A DNA stretch of 12,426 nucleotides from NCBI GenBank assembly GCA_964560325.1, contig CAZLLV010000435.1:1-12426 (forward strand), in the 5' to 3' direction. Below are positions 1 through 10,258 of this stretch, in pieces (within the stretch, counting starts at the first letter, position 1; every line of letters starts with the position of its first letter). The notes under the pieces were generated by a model. That model had not been told where the DNA came from and made no database searches. It saw nothing but the letters and a program-made list of their open reading frames with translations. The DNA comes from CAZLLV01 sp964560325 (lineage in GTDB: Bacteria > Acidobacteriota > Thermoanaerobaculia > Multivoradales > DATKCC01). The position numbers and the translations under genes are program-made.

Positions 1-1
1 C

Positions 2-1699
2 GGCGCGGAGGTCCGGGAGGTGGTGCTCCGGGGCGGGGTCGACACCGAGCGCTGGTCCCTGGCGCCGGGTGAAGACCTCGCCGTCGACGTGCCGCTCGAA
101 CCGGGGAGCTACCGGCTGGAGGCGGAGCCGGAGGTGGTCGTCGGCGAGCCGAGGATCGGGTCGCCGGTCGAGAGCCCGCGCCTCCTGGTGTTGGCCCTCG
201 CCGACACCCTGCGCGCGGACCACGTGACGGCGGAGCTGATGCCCGGCATCCTCGCCGCCTTCGAAGACGGCCGGCGCTGGACCGACGCGACGGCGAACGC
301 TCCCTGGACCCTGCCGTCGGTCGCGTCTCTCTTCACCTCGCGGCCGGTGCTCGGCCTCTCGCTTCCGGACGGCGACCTGGTCGCCGTGCCCCGCAACCTC
401 GAGTCGATGGCCGAGCGGCTGGAGGGCGCCGGCTTCGCCACCGGAGCCGCGGTCGCCAACTACTCGGTCCACGTCTCCAACGGGTTCGCGGAGGGGTTCG
501 GCTCCTACCGCGTGCCGTCTCCCGACGCGAAGAAGAAGCGGCGGGACGTCTCCTGGGTGGTGGCGGAGGGGCGGCGCTTCCTGGAGTCGCACCGAGGCGA
601 GGACGCCTTCCTCTACCTGCACTTCATGGACACCCACGAGCCGTTCCGCGACCACGGCCGCGGGCTCCCGTCGCCGCCGCGGATCGGGCCGCTCGGCCTG
701 CGGGACCGCCGCGCGACGCCGCGGGAGCGGGAGCTCCTCCGCGAGCTCTACCGGGGAGAGGTCGAGCACCTCGACCGTGGCCTGGCTCCCCTCCTCGCCG
801 AGCTGCCGGCGAGCGCCACGGCCGCCTTCGTGTCGGATCATGGAGAAGCCCTCGGCGAGCACGACGTCTGGGGGCACGCCCTGACGCTCTACCAGGAGGT
901 GGTGGCCGTTCCCCTTCTCGTGCGCGGGCCCGGCATCGAGGCGGGGGAGGTGGCGCGTCCGGTCCAGCTTCTCGACCTCGCGCCGACGCTCCTGGAGGCG
1001 GTCGGCGTGGCGCCCGCCCCCGGAATGGCGGGACGGTCTCTGCTGGCGGATTCGCCGAGGGGTGCCCGACGCGAGCCGATCGTCACCGCGACCTACGCGG
1101 CCGGACCGCTCCGGTGGGCTCTCCGCGAAGGACACGACAAGCTCGTCTGGCGCGGGGCTTCCCAGCCGGACGGAGCCGCCGGCGCGACAGCGATGCGGGA
1201 GGGCACGCCGTTGCCGAGGGGCGCGTTCGCGTTCTCGATCCCCGGCACCGAAGAGCGGCCGGTGGCGGTCTCCTCCGACCTCGCGGGCGTGATGGCTCGC
1301 GGCTTCGCCCACTCCGCCGGCAAGATGGTCCCCGGCGTGACGCTCTTGATCGTGGGGGCCCGGGGGCCGGTGGAGCTGTCCTGGACCGCCACCGGCGACC
1401 TCGAGCCCGTGCAGGTATGGGGCGTCGAGGAGGTTTCGGTCGAGGAGCGCGGCTCGCGGTGGTCGCTCCGGACGGAGGAGGGCCACCCGTGGGTCGGCGT
1501 CGCCTTCCGCGCGGCACGTGACGTGGAGATCGAGCCCGGGCCGGGGGCGGTCGGCTGGCCGGGGCTGGCGCCCGGCGCGCGCTGGCTCGCCGGCTCCGAC
1601 GACGGCACCGTTCCGACCTTCGAGGCCGCCGGGGCCTACCTCTGGTGGAACGAAGACCGCACGCTCGAGATCTCCGGCCAGGAGGAGGCGATCGAGCAT

Positions 1700-1723
<24 letters not shown>
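2..1723 (+). CDS. Sulfatase-like hydrolase (alkaline phosphatase superfamily), 5'-truncated by window edge
   Basis: The frame is open from the first complete codon, so the true start probably lies upstream. The GTG at 20 is only the first in-window start, and residue numbers here count from it. The sequence shows the sulfatase fold in order: metal-site strand with DTLRADH (62-68), nucleophile loop APWTLPS (94-100) followed by ASLFTS, a conserved MDTHEPF (203-209), and VSDHGEALGEH (271-281) with H286. The C-terminus ends in LRALGYL, a tail common in bacterial sulfatase-family proteins. About 50 residues of beta-rich sequence precede the catalytic domain. A long C-terminal part (about 390-545) follows it and may be an accessory beta domain. 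The nucleophile position holds Thr97 rather than the Cys or Ser of formylglycine sulfatases, and the Arg of C/S-x-P-x-R is absent. The true reaction may therefore be phospho-ester hydrolysis or phospho-group transfer rather than sulfate removal. The substrate is unknown. The superfamily is secure; the activity is not. Confidence 0.85.
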
Positions 1724-4855
<3,132 letters not shown>

Positions 4856-4867
4856 CTCGGCCCGCCC

Positions 4868-6103
4868 TCAGTGATGATGCCCGCCGAGCTCGTCGGCCGA
4901 CGCTTCGGACTGGAGGAGGAAGACGCCCCGGGTGACGACCGGCTCGCCCGCCTCGAGACCGGCGACGATCTCCGCGAAGTCGTCGGTGACACGGCCGATC
5001 TCGACCGCCCGGCGCTCGAAGCGGCGGGGACCGATCTGGACGAAGACGACCGACGAGCCGCCGTCGCGCTGGACGGCGCTCCGGGGGACGGCGAGCACCT
5101 CGCCCGCGGTGCCGGCGGCGGCACCGAGATCGACGCGCGCGAACAGGCCGGGCTTGAAGCGCCGCTCCGGGTTCGGCAGGTCGACGCGGGCGCGGACGGT
5201 CCGGCTCGCTTCGTCCAGCCGGTCGGCGACGTAGGCGATCTCGCCGGCGTACGCGCTCCCCGGCCAGGCGTCGAAGCGCACCTCCACCCGGTCGCCGGTG
5301 CCGACGTGCGCGAGGTCGCGCTCGTAGAGGTCGATCCAGACCCAGACCCGGGAGAGGTCGGCGACAGTGAACAGCTCGTGCTCGGGGTCGACCAGCTCGC
5401 CGAGCGTCGCCTCGCGCTCGACGATCCGCCCGGCGAACGGCGAGCGCACCGGGACCCGCGACGCTTGCGGGTCGTCCCAGGCGAGCGCGTCGATCTCGCG
5501 GACGGAGAGCCCGAGGAGCCGCAGCCGCTCGCGGGTGGCGGCGAGGTCCGCGCTCGCCTCGCGGTCCGCGGCCTCGGCGTCGAGCACCTGCTGCTCGGAG
5601 ACGATCGCGTCGGCGAAGAGCGAGCTCTCGCGCTCGAAGGCGCGGCGGACGACCTCGCGCCGGGCGCGGGCGCGCAGGTAGGCGGCCTTCGCCTCGCCCA
5701 GCTCGACCGAGTCGAGGACGGCGAGCACCGCGCCCTCGGAAACCGCGTCGCCGAGCTCGGCGGGCACCGAGATCAGGCGCCCCGCGACGCGCGGCGTGAC
5801 GTGCGCGATCCGCGTCTCGTCGAAGCCAACCTCGCCGGTGGTGGCGCGGCGCTCGGCGAGCGGCCGTAGCGTGGCGGGAGCGGTCGCGACGCCGATCCGC
5901 TCGATCGCCTCCGCCGTGAGCTCGACGACTCCTTCGCTGCCCTCCTCGTGGTGCTTCTCGTCGTGGTGCTCGTCCTCGTGGTGCTCCTCGCCCGAATGCT
6001 CGTTCTCGACCGGGGTGTCGCCGCCGCACGCGACGAGCGCTCCGCTCGCCAGCACGGCGGCCAGGCATGCCGCGCCCACGCGCGGCGGCAGGCTGCTGCT
6101 CAT
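4868..6103 (-). CDS. CzcB/CusB-type membrane fusion (periplasmic adaptor) lipoprotein
   Basis: The product is a 411-aa adaptor that links the RND pump to an outer-membrane channel. The open frame extends upstream to 6391, but that extension is low-complexity Arg/Pro sequence lying over the preceding gene. The ATG at 6103 is chosen because GAGGAG sits 6 nt upstream of it, whereas the ATG at 6109 directly abuts GAGGAG. From 6103 the protein has a lipoprotein signal with lipobox LVAC (Cys26), so it should be lipid-anchored. A His/Glu-rich segment follows (35-55, with HHE/HHD repeats), a metal-binding feature common in CzcB-like proteins. Then come a barrel-sandwich hybrid (about 88-130 and 217-250), a helical hairpin (about 135-200), and beta-barrel and membrane-proximal domains (about 251-400). 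The protein ends in GGHHH, a second His cluster. It lies between the Cys-rich gene and the pump. The adaptor call is firm; metal specificity is inferred. Confidence 0.93.
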   Translation of the reverse strand: MSSSLPPRVGAACLAAVLASGALVACGGDTPVENEHSGEEHHEDEHHDEKHHEEGSEGVVELTAEAIERIGVATAPATLRPLAERRATTGEVGFDETRIAHVTPRVAGRLISVPAELGDAVSEGAVLAVLDSVELGEAKAAYLRARARREVVRRAFERESSLFADAIVSEQQVLDAEAADREASADLAATRERLRLLGLSVREIDALAWDDPQASRVPVRSPFAGRIVEREATLGELVDPEHELFTVADLSRVWVWIDLYERDLAHVGTGDRVEVRFDAWPGSAYAGEIAYVADRLDEASRTVRARVDLPNPERRFKPGLFARVDLGAAAGTAGEVLAVPRSAVQRDGGSSVVFVQIGPRRFERRAVEIGRVTDDFAEIVAGLEAGEPVVTRGVFLLQSEASADELGGHHH

Positions 6104-6173
6104 ATCCATCTCCTCGCCCGGCGCGCGACGGCGCGGCCGAGCTCTCAGGGGTTTGCGGCGACTTCTGAGGGGA

Positions 6174-6491
6174 TCAGGCGGGGCGGAGCCAGGGGACGTG
6201 TGACAGCTCTCGGGCGGGCGGGCCGGGCGCATGGGCCGGTGGCTCCGGCTCGACGCCGGCCGACGGGGCGTCGCCGGCGGGAAAGGCGAGATTGGCCGCG
6301 GAGGAGGTGGGGGCCCGCGGACAGCAGTAGCAGAGGGCGCAGCCGGTCTCGCACTCTCCCGCCTCGCCGGGCTCGCCGCTCTCGCCATCATCGGCGCAGT
6401 CGTCCACCGCGGCCCGGACGGCCACGGAAGGCGCCGCCGCGCCGAGGACGAGCACGGCGAGCAGGGCGAGGAGCGCTGTGCGGCCTTTCAT
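6174..6491 (-). CDS. Small secreted Cys-rich protein at head of metal-efflux operon
   Basis: The product is 105 aa. Residues 1 to about 27 form a clear Sec signal peptide: MKGR, then a Leu/Val/Ala core and small residues before AVDD. The mature part has six Cys at 32, 47, 51, 54, 56 and 57, the last five packed into CETGCALCYCC (47-57). A Pro/Ala-rich low-complexity tail follows, ending SHVPWLRPA. I do not recognise a named family. The cysteine spacing, predicted periplasmic location and position 70 bp upstream of the adaptor gene on the same strand suggest a metal-binding, sensing or chaperone role for the efflux system. That role is inference. No Shine-Dalgarno is visible before the ATG, but an extended -10 element lies 10 bp upstream, so the transcript may be nearly leaderless. 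A chance reading frame is possible in such GC-rich DNA. The signal peptide plus clustered Cys, and the genuine-looking promoter, argue against that. Confidence 0.68.
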   Translation of the reverse strand: MKGRTALLALLAVLVLGAAAPSVAVRAAVDDCADDGESGEPGEAGECETGCALCYCCPRAPTSSAANLAFPAGDAPSAGVEPEPPAHAPGPPARELSHVPWLRPA

Positions 6492-6500
6492 GAAGCACCG

Positions 6501-6509
6501 GTTATAGCA
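6501..6509 (-). promoter_or_regulatory. Extended -10 promoter element for the metal-efflux operon
   Basis: The minus strand reads TGCTATAAC (6509 to 6501), a good match to the extended -10 form TGnTATAAT, in a stretch otherwise dominated by G and C. No convincing -35 hexamer lies 17 bp upstream, as is usual for extended -10 promoters. The start codon at 6491 begins 10 bp after the hexamer, so transcription would start only a few bases before the ATG. The 44-bp gap 6492-6535 is shared with divergent rsmA, for which I see no clear promoter. Confidence 0.42.
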
Positions 6510-6535
6510 CGACCGCGCCTGATAGCTTCCGCCGC

Positions 6536-7378
6536 GTGACCGCTCCCCGGCTCAAGAAGGCTCTCGGCCAGCACCACCTGGTCGACGGGCGGCTGTGCGA
6601 GCCATTGATCGCGTTCCTGCGGCCGGCGCTGGCGGCGGTTCCCGATCCGGCCGATCGACGGGTGGTGGAGATCGGCCCCGGGGGCGGGGTGCTGACGCGG
6701 GAGCTGGTCGCGGCCCTTCCCGGGGCGAAAGTGCGGGTCTGGGCGTGGGAGCTCGACCCGGAGTGGGCGTTCGCCATGCGCCGCGAGGTGGGGGAGCGGG
6801 GGGCGCTGGTGGTGGCCGACGCGCTCGCCGTCCCGTGGGAGCGCCTGCCGGTGCCGACGCTCGCCGCCGGCAACCTGCCGTACAACGTCGCGACGCCGAT
6901 CCTCCAGGCGATGCTCCGGCACGTCGACCGGGTGCCGCGCGCGGCCTTCCTGGTGCAGAAGGAGGTCGCCGACCGGCTGGCGGCGGAGCCGGGGGGCAAG
7001 GAGTACGGGGCTCTCTCGGTGCTGGTCCAGGCGCGCGCCGAGGTGCGCCTCCTCGGGCGGGTCAAGGCGGGGAGCTTCCGGCCGCCGCCCAAGGTCGACG
7101 GCGCCTTCGTCGGCTTCCTGGCGCCGCCCGAAGACCGGACGCCGCCCGAGGGGTGGGACCGCTTCGAGGAGACGGTCAAGGCCGCCTTCGCCACGCGCCG
7201 CAAGACGCTCCGCAACGCGCTCGGCGCCGCCTGGGGCAAGGAGGCCGCGGTCGCCGCGCTCGAAGCCTCCGGTATCCGGCCCGAGGCTCGCGCCGAAACC
7301 CTCTCGGTCGGCGACTTTCGCCGCCTGTCGCACGCCCGATCCGCCGCCGGATCGTCTCCGGGCTCTCGTGAATGGTAG
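6536..7378 (+). CDS. rsmA: 16S rRNA dimethyladenosine transferase RsmA (KsgA)
   Basis: The product is 280 aa, normal for the family. RsmA uses SAM to dimethylate two adjacent adenines in the 3'-terminal helix 45 of 16S rRNA during late small-subunit assembly. Visible motifs are the N-terminal KKALGQHHLVD (7-17, equivalent to the usual GQNFL), SAM-binding VVEIGPGGGVLT (43-54), acidic Glu72 in WELDPEWA, ADAL (94-97), catalytic NLPY (113-116), the QKEVADRL segment (141-148) and FRPPPKVDGAF (181-191). The C-terminal helical domain includes RRKTLRNAL. The start is GTG. No clear Shine-Dalgarno precedes it, but the GQ motif sits at the expected distance from this N-terminus. It is divergent from the metal operon and 143 bp upstream of ftsK on the same strand. 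The GQHHL variant of GQNFL is mildly unusual. Otherwise this is a confident housekeeping assignment. Confidence 0.95.
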   Translation: MTAPRLKKALGQHHLVDGRLCEPLIAFLRPALAAVPDPADRRVVEIGPGGGVLTRELVAALPGAKVRVWAWELDPEWAFAMRREVGERGALVVADALAVPWERLPVPTLAAGNLPYNVATPILQAMLRHVDRVPRAAFLVQKEVADRLAAEPGGKEYGALSVLVQARAEVRLLGRVKAGSFRPPPKVDGAFVGFLAPPEDRTPPEGWDRFEETVKAAFATRRKTLRNALGAAWGKEAAVAALEASGIRPEARAETLSVGDFRRLSHARSAAGSSPGSREW

Positions 7379-7521
7379 GATTCATCGGTATTTAGATCGA
7401 CAAAGCTCGAGCATCGCTCCAGGTCCTCGTAGGAGGGCCCCCGAAAGCGGTCGGTGGCACGGGGCGTGGTCGGGCTTCGAGGGGTTGCGAGGAGCTTCGA
7501 GGGCGAGAGACGAGGACGCCG
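7379..7521 (+). promoter_or_regulatory. rsmA-ftsK intergenic region with candidate -10 element and 20-bp-spaced direct repeat
   Basis: This 143-bp gap holds no gene. An AT-rich TATTTA at 7389-7394 could be a -10 element, but its -35 match is poor. The 10-mer GCTTCGAGGG occurs exactly at 7474-7483 and again at 7494-7503, one start 20 bp after the other, just upstream of the ftsK start. The repeat may be a regulator site on one DNA face or simply GC-rich coincidence. No terminator hairpin with a T run is visible after rsmA. Confidence 0.25.
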
Positions 7522-10011
7522 GTGGCGAGAGCGAAGACCGAAGAGCAGGGGCTGTCGATGAAGCGGTCGGCGCGGAGCGCGACCCGGGTGAAGCTGCCGC
7601 CGGGCAAGGGCGAGGAGCTGCTCGGAATCGTCCTCCTGACGGTCGCGATCCTCCTGACCGCGAGCCTCGTCTCCTACCACCCGCGCGACCCGAGCCTCTT
7701 CCACGCTTCGTCCGAGCCGCAGCGGGTCGAGAACTTCATCGGCCAGGTGGGCGCGCACGCCGCGGCGCTCTGCTTCGGCCTCCTCGGCCTCGCCGCGCTG
7801 CTGCTCCCCGTCTTCGTCGCCGCGACCGGCTGGCGCCTGCTCCGGCGCCGCGGCGCCGAGCGCTCGCCGCTCCGGTGGATCGGCGCCCTGGTGGTGCTCG
7901 CCACGCTGCCCGCGCTCCTCCAGTCGACCATCGGCTCGATCTCCTGGCGCGGCTGGCTGTTCGAGAGCGGCGGCGCCTTCGGCAAGCTCCTCGCCGACGT
8001 GCTGGTCGACCGCCTGGCCCTCCCCGGGACGCTGCTGGTGCTCATCTCCTCCGTCGTTCTCGGCACCGCCCTCGCCGTGCAGTCGACGCTGGGCGAGGTG
8101 GCGCGCGCCTGGGCCGACCGCCTCGCCGCCGCCTGGGAGCGCTACCGGCTGGCCCGTGAGCGCCGGGCCGAGCGCCGCTCGAAGGAGCGCTCGCGCCGGC
8201 GGGTGGTGGCGAAGCACCTCCAGCGGGTGATGGCGGAGAAGTCGGGCGACGAGGAGGGCGTGGCCGCGGAGGGCTTCGATCTGCCGCTCCGGGTCACCGA
8301 GAGGAAGGGCGAGGGCGGCTTCGCCGTGCGCCGGGTGAGCGGCGCCGAAGTGGTCGCCGAGCGGCGCGCCGCCGAGCTGGCCGGGGAGCGGCCGGCGTCC
8401 GCGGCCGGCAAAGCGTCAGACCGTTCGCAGACCCGTTCTGCGCCAGCGGACCGCCGGCCGAGCCCGCTCGACTCCGAAGAGCAGACGGAGCTCTTGTTCG
8501 TCGACCAGCAGAAGGGGCGGGGCAAGACCGGCACGCCGCCGCTCAACCTCCTGTCGCAGGGCGCGATCACCGCCCACCTCGACGAGAACGAGCTGGTCCG
8601 CCTGGGCGAGCTGATCCGCAACCGCTGCGCCGAGTTCGGGGTCGAGGGGACGATCGAGGGGATCAGCCCGGGGCCGGTCATCACCGTCTTCGAGTTCCAG
8701 CCGGCGCCCGGCGTCAAGGTGAGCCAGATCGTCAACCTCCAGGACGAGCTGGCGCTCGCGCTCAAGGCGCACTCGGTGCGCATCGACCGGCTCGCCGGCC
8801 GCTCGACTCTCGGCATCGAGGTGCCGAACCGGGAGCGCCACTCGATCCCGCTCGGCACGCTGCTCTCGAACGAGGCGTTCCAGAAGGCGCGCTCGCCGCT
8901 CACCATGGCGCTGGGGGTGACGATCTACGGCGAGCCGTACTACGCCGACCTTGCGACCATGCCGCACCTCCTGGTCGCGGGCGCCACCGGCGCCGGCAAG
9001 AGCGTCGGGCTCCAGACGATGATCACGTCGATCCTCTACAAGGCGCCGCCGGAGGAGGTCCGCTTCATCTTCGTCGATCCGAAGCGGATCGAGCTCGGGG
9101 TCTACGCCGACATCCCGAACCTCGAGACCAAGGTCGTGGTCGAGCCGCAGCAGGCGGCGAACGTGCTCAACAACATGGTCTCCGAGATGGAGCGGCGCTA
9201 CCGGCTGCTGGCCGAGGTCCACGTGCGCTCGATCGCCTACTACAACAGCGCCATCCGCGATCCGGAGCAGCGGAAGCGCCTGGCGCTCGACGAGAACGCG
9301 AGCGACTTCCGGGCCGAGGACTTCCAGCCGCTGCCCTACTTCGTGATCATCATCGACGAGCTGGCCGACCTGATGATGGTCGCCTCCTCCGAGGTCGAGA
9401 CCGCGATCGCCCGCCTCGCCCAGATGGCGCGCGCGGTCGGCATCCACCTGATCGTCGCCACCCAGCGGCCGTCGGTCGACATCCTGACCGGCACCATCAA
9501 GGCGAACTTCCCGTGCCGGATCTCCTACGCCACGGCGACCCGCCACGACTCGCGCACCATCCTCGACCAGGTGGGCGCCGAGCAGCTACTCGGCAAGGGC
9601 GACGCCCTCTTCATGCCCCCCGGTACCTCGCGCTTCATGCGCCTCCACGGCGCCTACGTCTCCGAGCAGGAGACCGCGGGGCTGGTGCGCTGGCTCAAGC
9701 GCCAGGCGAAGCCGGACTACAACCTCGACCTGCTCGAGGCGCCCGAGCGCGGCCGCGGCGCCGCCGGGGGCGAAGGCGGCGACAACGACGACGACCTGTT
9801 CGACGAGGCCGCCCGGCTCGTCGTCTCCGAAGGCCAGGGCTCGGCCTCCTTCCTCCAACGCCGCCTGCGCGTCGGCTTCTCCCGCGCCGCCCGCCTGATC
9901 GACATGATGGAGCAGGACGGCATCCTCGGCCCGCCCCAGGGCTCCAAGCCCCGCGAAGTCCTCGTCCCCGGCGACTACTTCGCCGAGATCGACTCGGCTC
10001 GGTTGGACTGA
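7522..10011 (+). CDS. ftsK: DNA translocase FtsK
   Basis: The product is 829 aa. FtsK is a septum-anchored hexameric ATPase that pumps chromosomal DNA during division and activates XerCD recombination at dif. The N-terminal membrane domain has four hydrophobic segments (about 32-52, 75-103, 117-138 and 166-188). A charged Arg/Glu-rich cytoplasmic linker of only about 150 residues follows (190-340). The alpha domain (about 345-440) and RecA-like beta motor come next: Walker A GATGAGKS (487-494), DPKRIEL, Walker B with VIIIDE (Asp612, Glu613), and ATQRPSVDILTG. The C-terminal winged-helix gamma domain (about 765-829) has the pattern LVVSEGQGSASFLQRRLRVG, which reads polarity sequences. The start is GTG with GAGG 7 nt upstream. 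An ATG at 7558, preceded by CAGGGG, is a good alternative giving 817 aa. The gene follows rsmA and is separated from the next operon by a regulatory gap. Confidence in function is very high; the exact start is uncertain. Confidence 0.97.
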   Translation: MARAKTEEQGLSMKRSARSATRVKLPPGKGEELLGIVLLTVAILLTASLVSYHPRDPSLFHASSEPQRVENFIGQVGAHAAALCFGLLGLAALLLPVFVAATGWRLLRRRGAERSPLRWIGALVVLATLPALLQSTIGSISWRGWLFESGGAFGKLLADVLVDRLALPGTLLVLISSVVLGTALAVQSTLGEVARAWADRLAAAWERYRLARERRAERRSKERSRRRVVAKHLQRVMAEKSGDEEGVAAEGFDLPLRVTERKGEGGFAVRRVSGAEVVAERRAAELAGERPASAAGKASDRSQTRSAPADRRPSPLDSEEQTELLFVDQQKGRGKTGTPPLNLLSQGAITAHLDENELVRLGELIRNRCAEFGVEGTIEGISPGPVITVFEFQPAPGVKVSQIVNLQDELALALKAHSVRIDRLAGRSTLGIEVPNRERHSIPLGTLLSNEAFQKARSPLTMALGVTIYGEPYYADLATMPHLLVAGATGAGKSVGLQTMITSILYKAPPEEVRFIFVDPKRIELGVYADIPNLETKVVVEPQQAANVLNNMVSEMERRYRLLAEVHVRSIAYYNSAIRDPEQRKRLALDENASDFRAEDFQPLPYFVIIIDELADLMMVASSEVETAIARLAQMARAVGIHLIVATQRPSVDILTGTIKANFPCRISYATATRHDSRTILDQVGAEQLLGKGDALFMPPGTSRFMRLHGAYVSEQETAGLVRWLKRQAKPDYNLDLLEAPERGRGAAGGEGGDNDDDLFDEAARLVVSEGQGSASFLQRRLRVGFSRAARLIDMMEQDGILGPPQGSKPREVLVPGDYFAEIDSARLD

Positions 10012-10031
10012 GAGCCCCCCACCCCCGGCTC

Positions 10032-10069
10032 CCCTCCCGCGCGCGGTAGGGCTCCTGCCAGATTATTTT
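10032..10069 (+). terminator. Possible terminator after ftsK
   Basis: CCCT (10032-10035) pairs with AGGG (10048-10051), and CCG pairs with CGG across one C.T mismatch, giving a GC-rich hairpin 21 bp downstream of the ftsK stop. A T-rich run, TTATTTT (10063-10069), follows. The run is 11 nt from the stem rather than directly adjacent, so this is a non-canonical intrinsic terminator at best. Confidence 0.3.
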
Positions 10070-10077
10070 GGCGCAAG

Positions 10078-10088
10078 CTGTGTCACAG
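10078..10088. promoter_or_regulatory. Perfect 11-bp palindrome CTGTGTCACAG (candidate operator)
   Basis: CTGTG and CACAG are exact inverted arms around one central T. A short dyad of TGTGnCACA form is a plausible half-turn binding site for a dimeric regulator. It lies in the AT-richer region 170 bp upstream of the dioxygenase start. No regulator gene is in the window to assign to it. Confidence 0.3.
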
Positions 10089-10092
10089 AAGT

Positions 10093-10112
10093 AGGGAGTG
10101 ATCGCACTCCTT
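10093..10112 (+). repeat. Inverted repeat, 6-bp perfect stem extended to 8 pairs
   Basis: GGAGTG (10095-10100) and CACTCC (10105-10110) flank the 4-nt loop ATCG. One G.T and one A-T pair extend the stem outward to 10093 and 10112. It overlaps the start of the TTGATA element by 2 bp and begins 5 bp after the palindrome at 10078-10088. It could be an operator next to a promoter or an RNA hairpin if transcribed. There is no T run, so it is not a terminator. Confidence 0.3.
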
Positions 10113-10232
10113 GATATGCAGGGATAGTCTAATTCGTGGGTCTGTAAGGGCTCGCTTGTCCGTATGTGGCTTGAGGGTAGAGCTCATCGTCCGAGACGCG
10201 CTCCGAGTTTCCCAGGAGTCCGTCCGGACGCC

Positions 10233-10254
10233 TCTCTCGCTTCGCGAAAGGAGA
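10233..10254 (+). promoter_or_regulatory. Shine-Dalgarno AAAGGAG and overlapping hairpin before the dioxygenase start
   Basis: AAAGGAG (10247-10253) lies 5 nt before the TTG at 10259. It is the best ribosome site in the window and fixes this unusual start. TCTC (10233-10236) can pair with GAGA (10251-10254), and TCGC (10237-10240) with GCGA (10244-10247), leaving AAG bulged. This fold would partly hide the ribosome site. The site is clear; the fold is only a possibility. Confidence 0.55.
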
Positions 10255-10258
10255 ATCT

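Larger units (their letters stand above)
10012..10258 (+). promoter_or_regulatory. Leader/promoter region of the dioxygenase-sbnA operon
   Basis: This 247-bp gap contains no convincing gene. From about 10060 to 10215 it is clearly richer in A and T than anything else in the window, as expected for a promoter region or DNA of different origin. It must contain the start signals for the downstream operon, because ftsK ends before it and a Shine-Dalgarno ends it. A TTGATA at 10111-10116 resembles a -35 element, but no -10 hexamer lies at the right distance (TCTAAT at 10128-10133 is too close). The exact promoter is therefore unresolved. Small inverted repeats inside it are listed separately. I see no tRNA, riboswitch core or CRISPR repeat. 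Confidence 0.5.

Noticed and set aside
6104..6391. Upstream N-terminal extension of the adaptor gene (start at 6391)
   Set aside because: The extension is Arg/Pro-rich, overlaps the Cys-rich gene in another frame, and would bury the lipoprotein signal peptide that begins at 6103.
6502..8217. A 571-codon minus-strand open frame across rsmA and ftsK
   Set aside because: It is low-complexity Ala/Arg/Glu/Ser-rich and crosses two confident genes and their intergenic gap in antisense. No motif is present.
10140..10215. Possible tRNA or riboswitch, suggested by GGTAGAGCTCA resembling a D-arm
   Set aside because: There is no T-arm consensus, acceptor stem pairing or anticodon arm at the required spacing. 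No riboswitch core was recognised.
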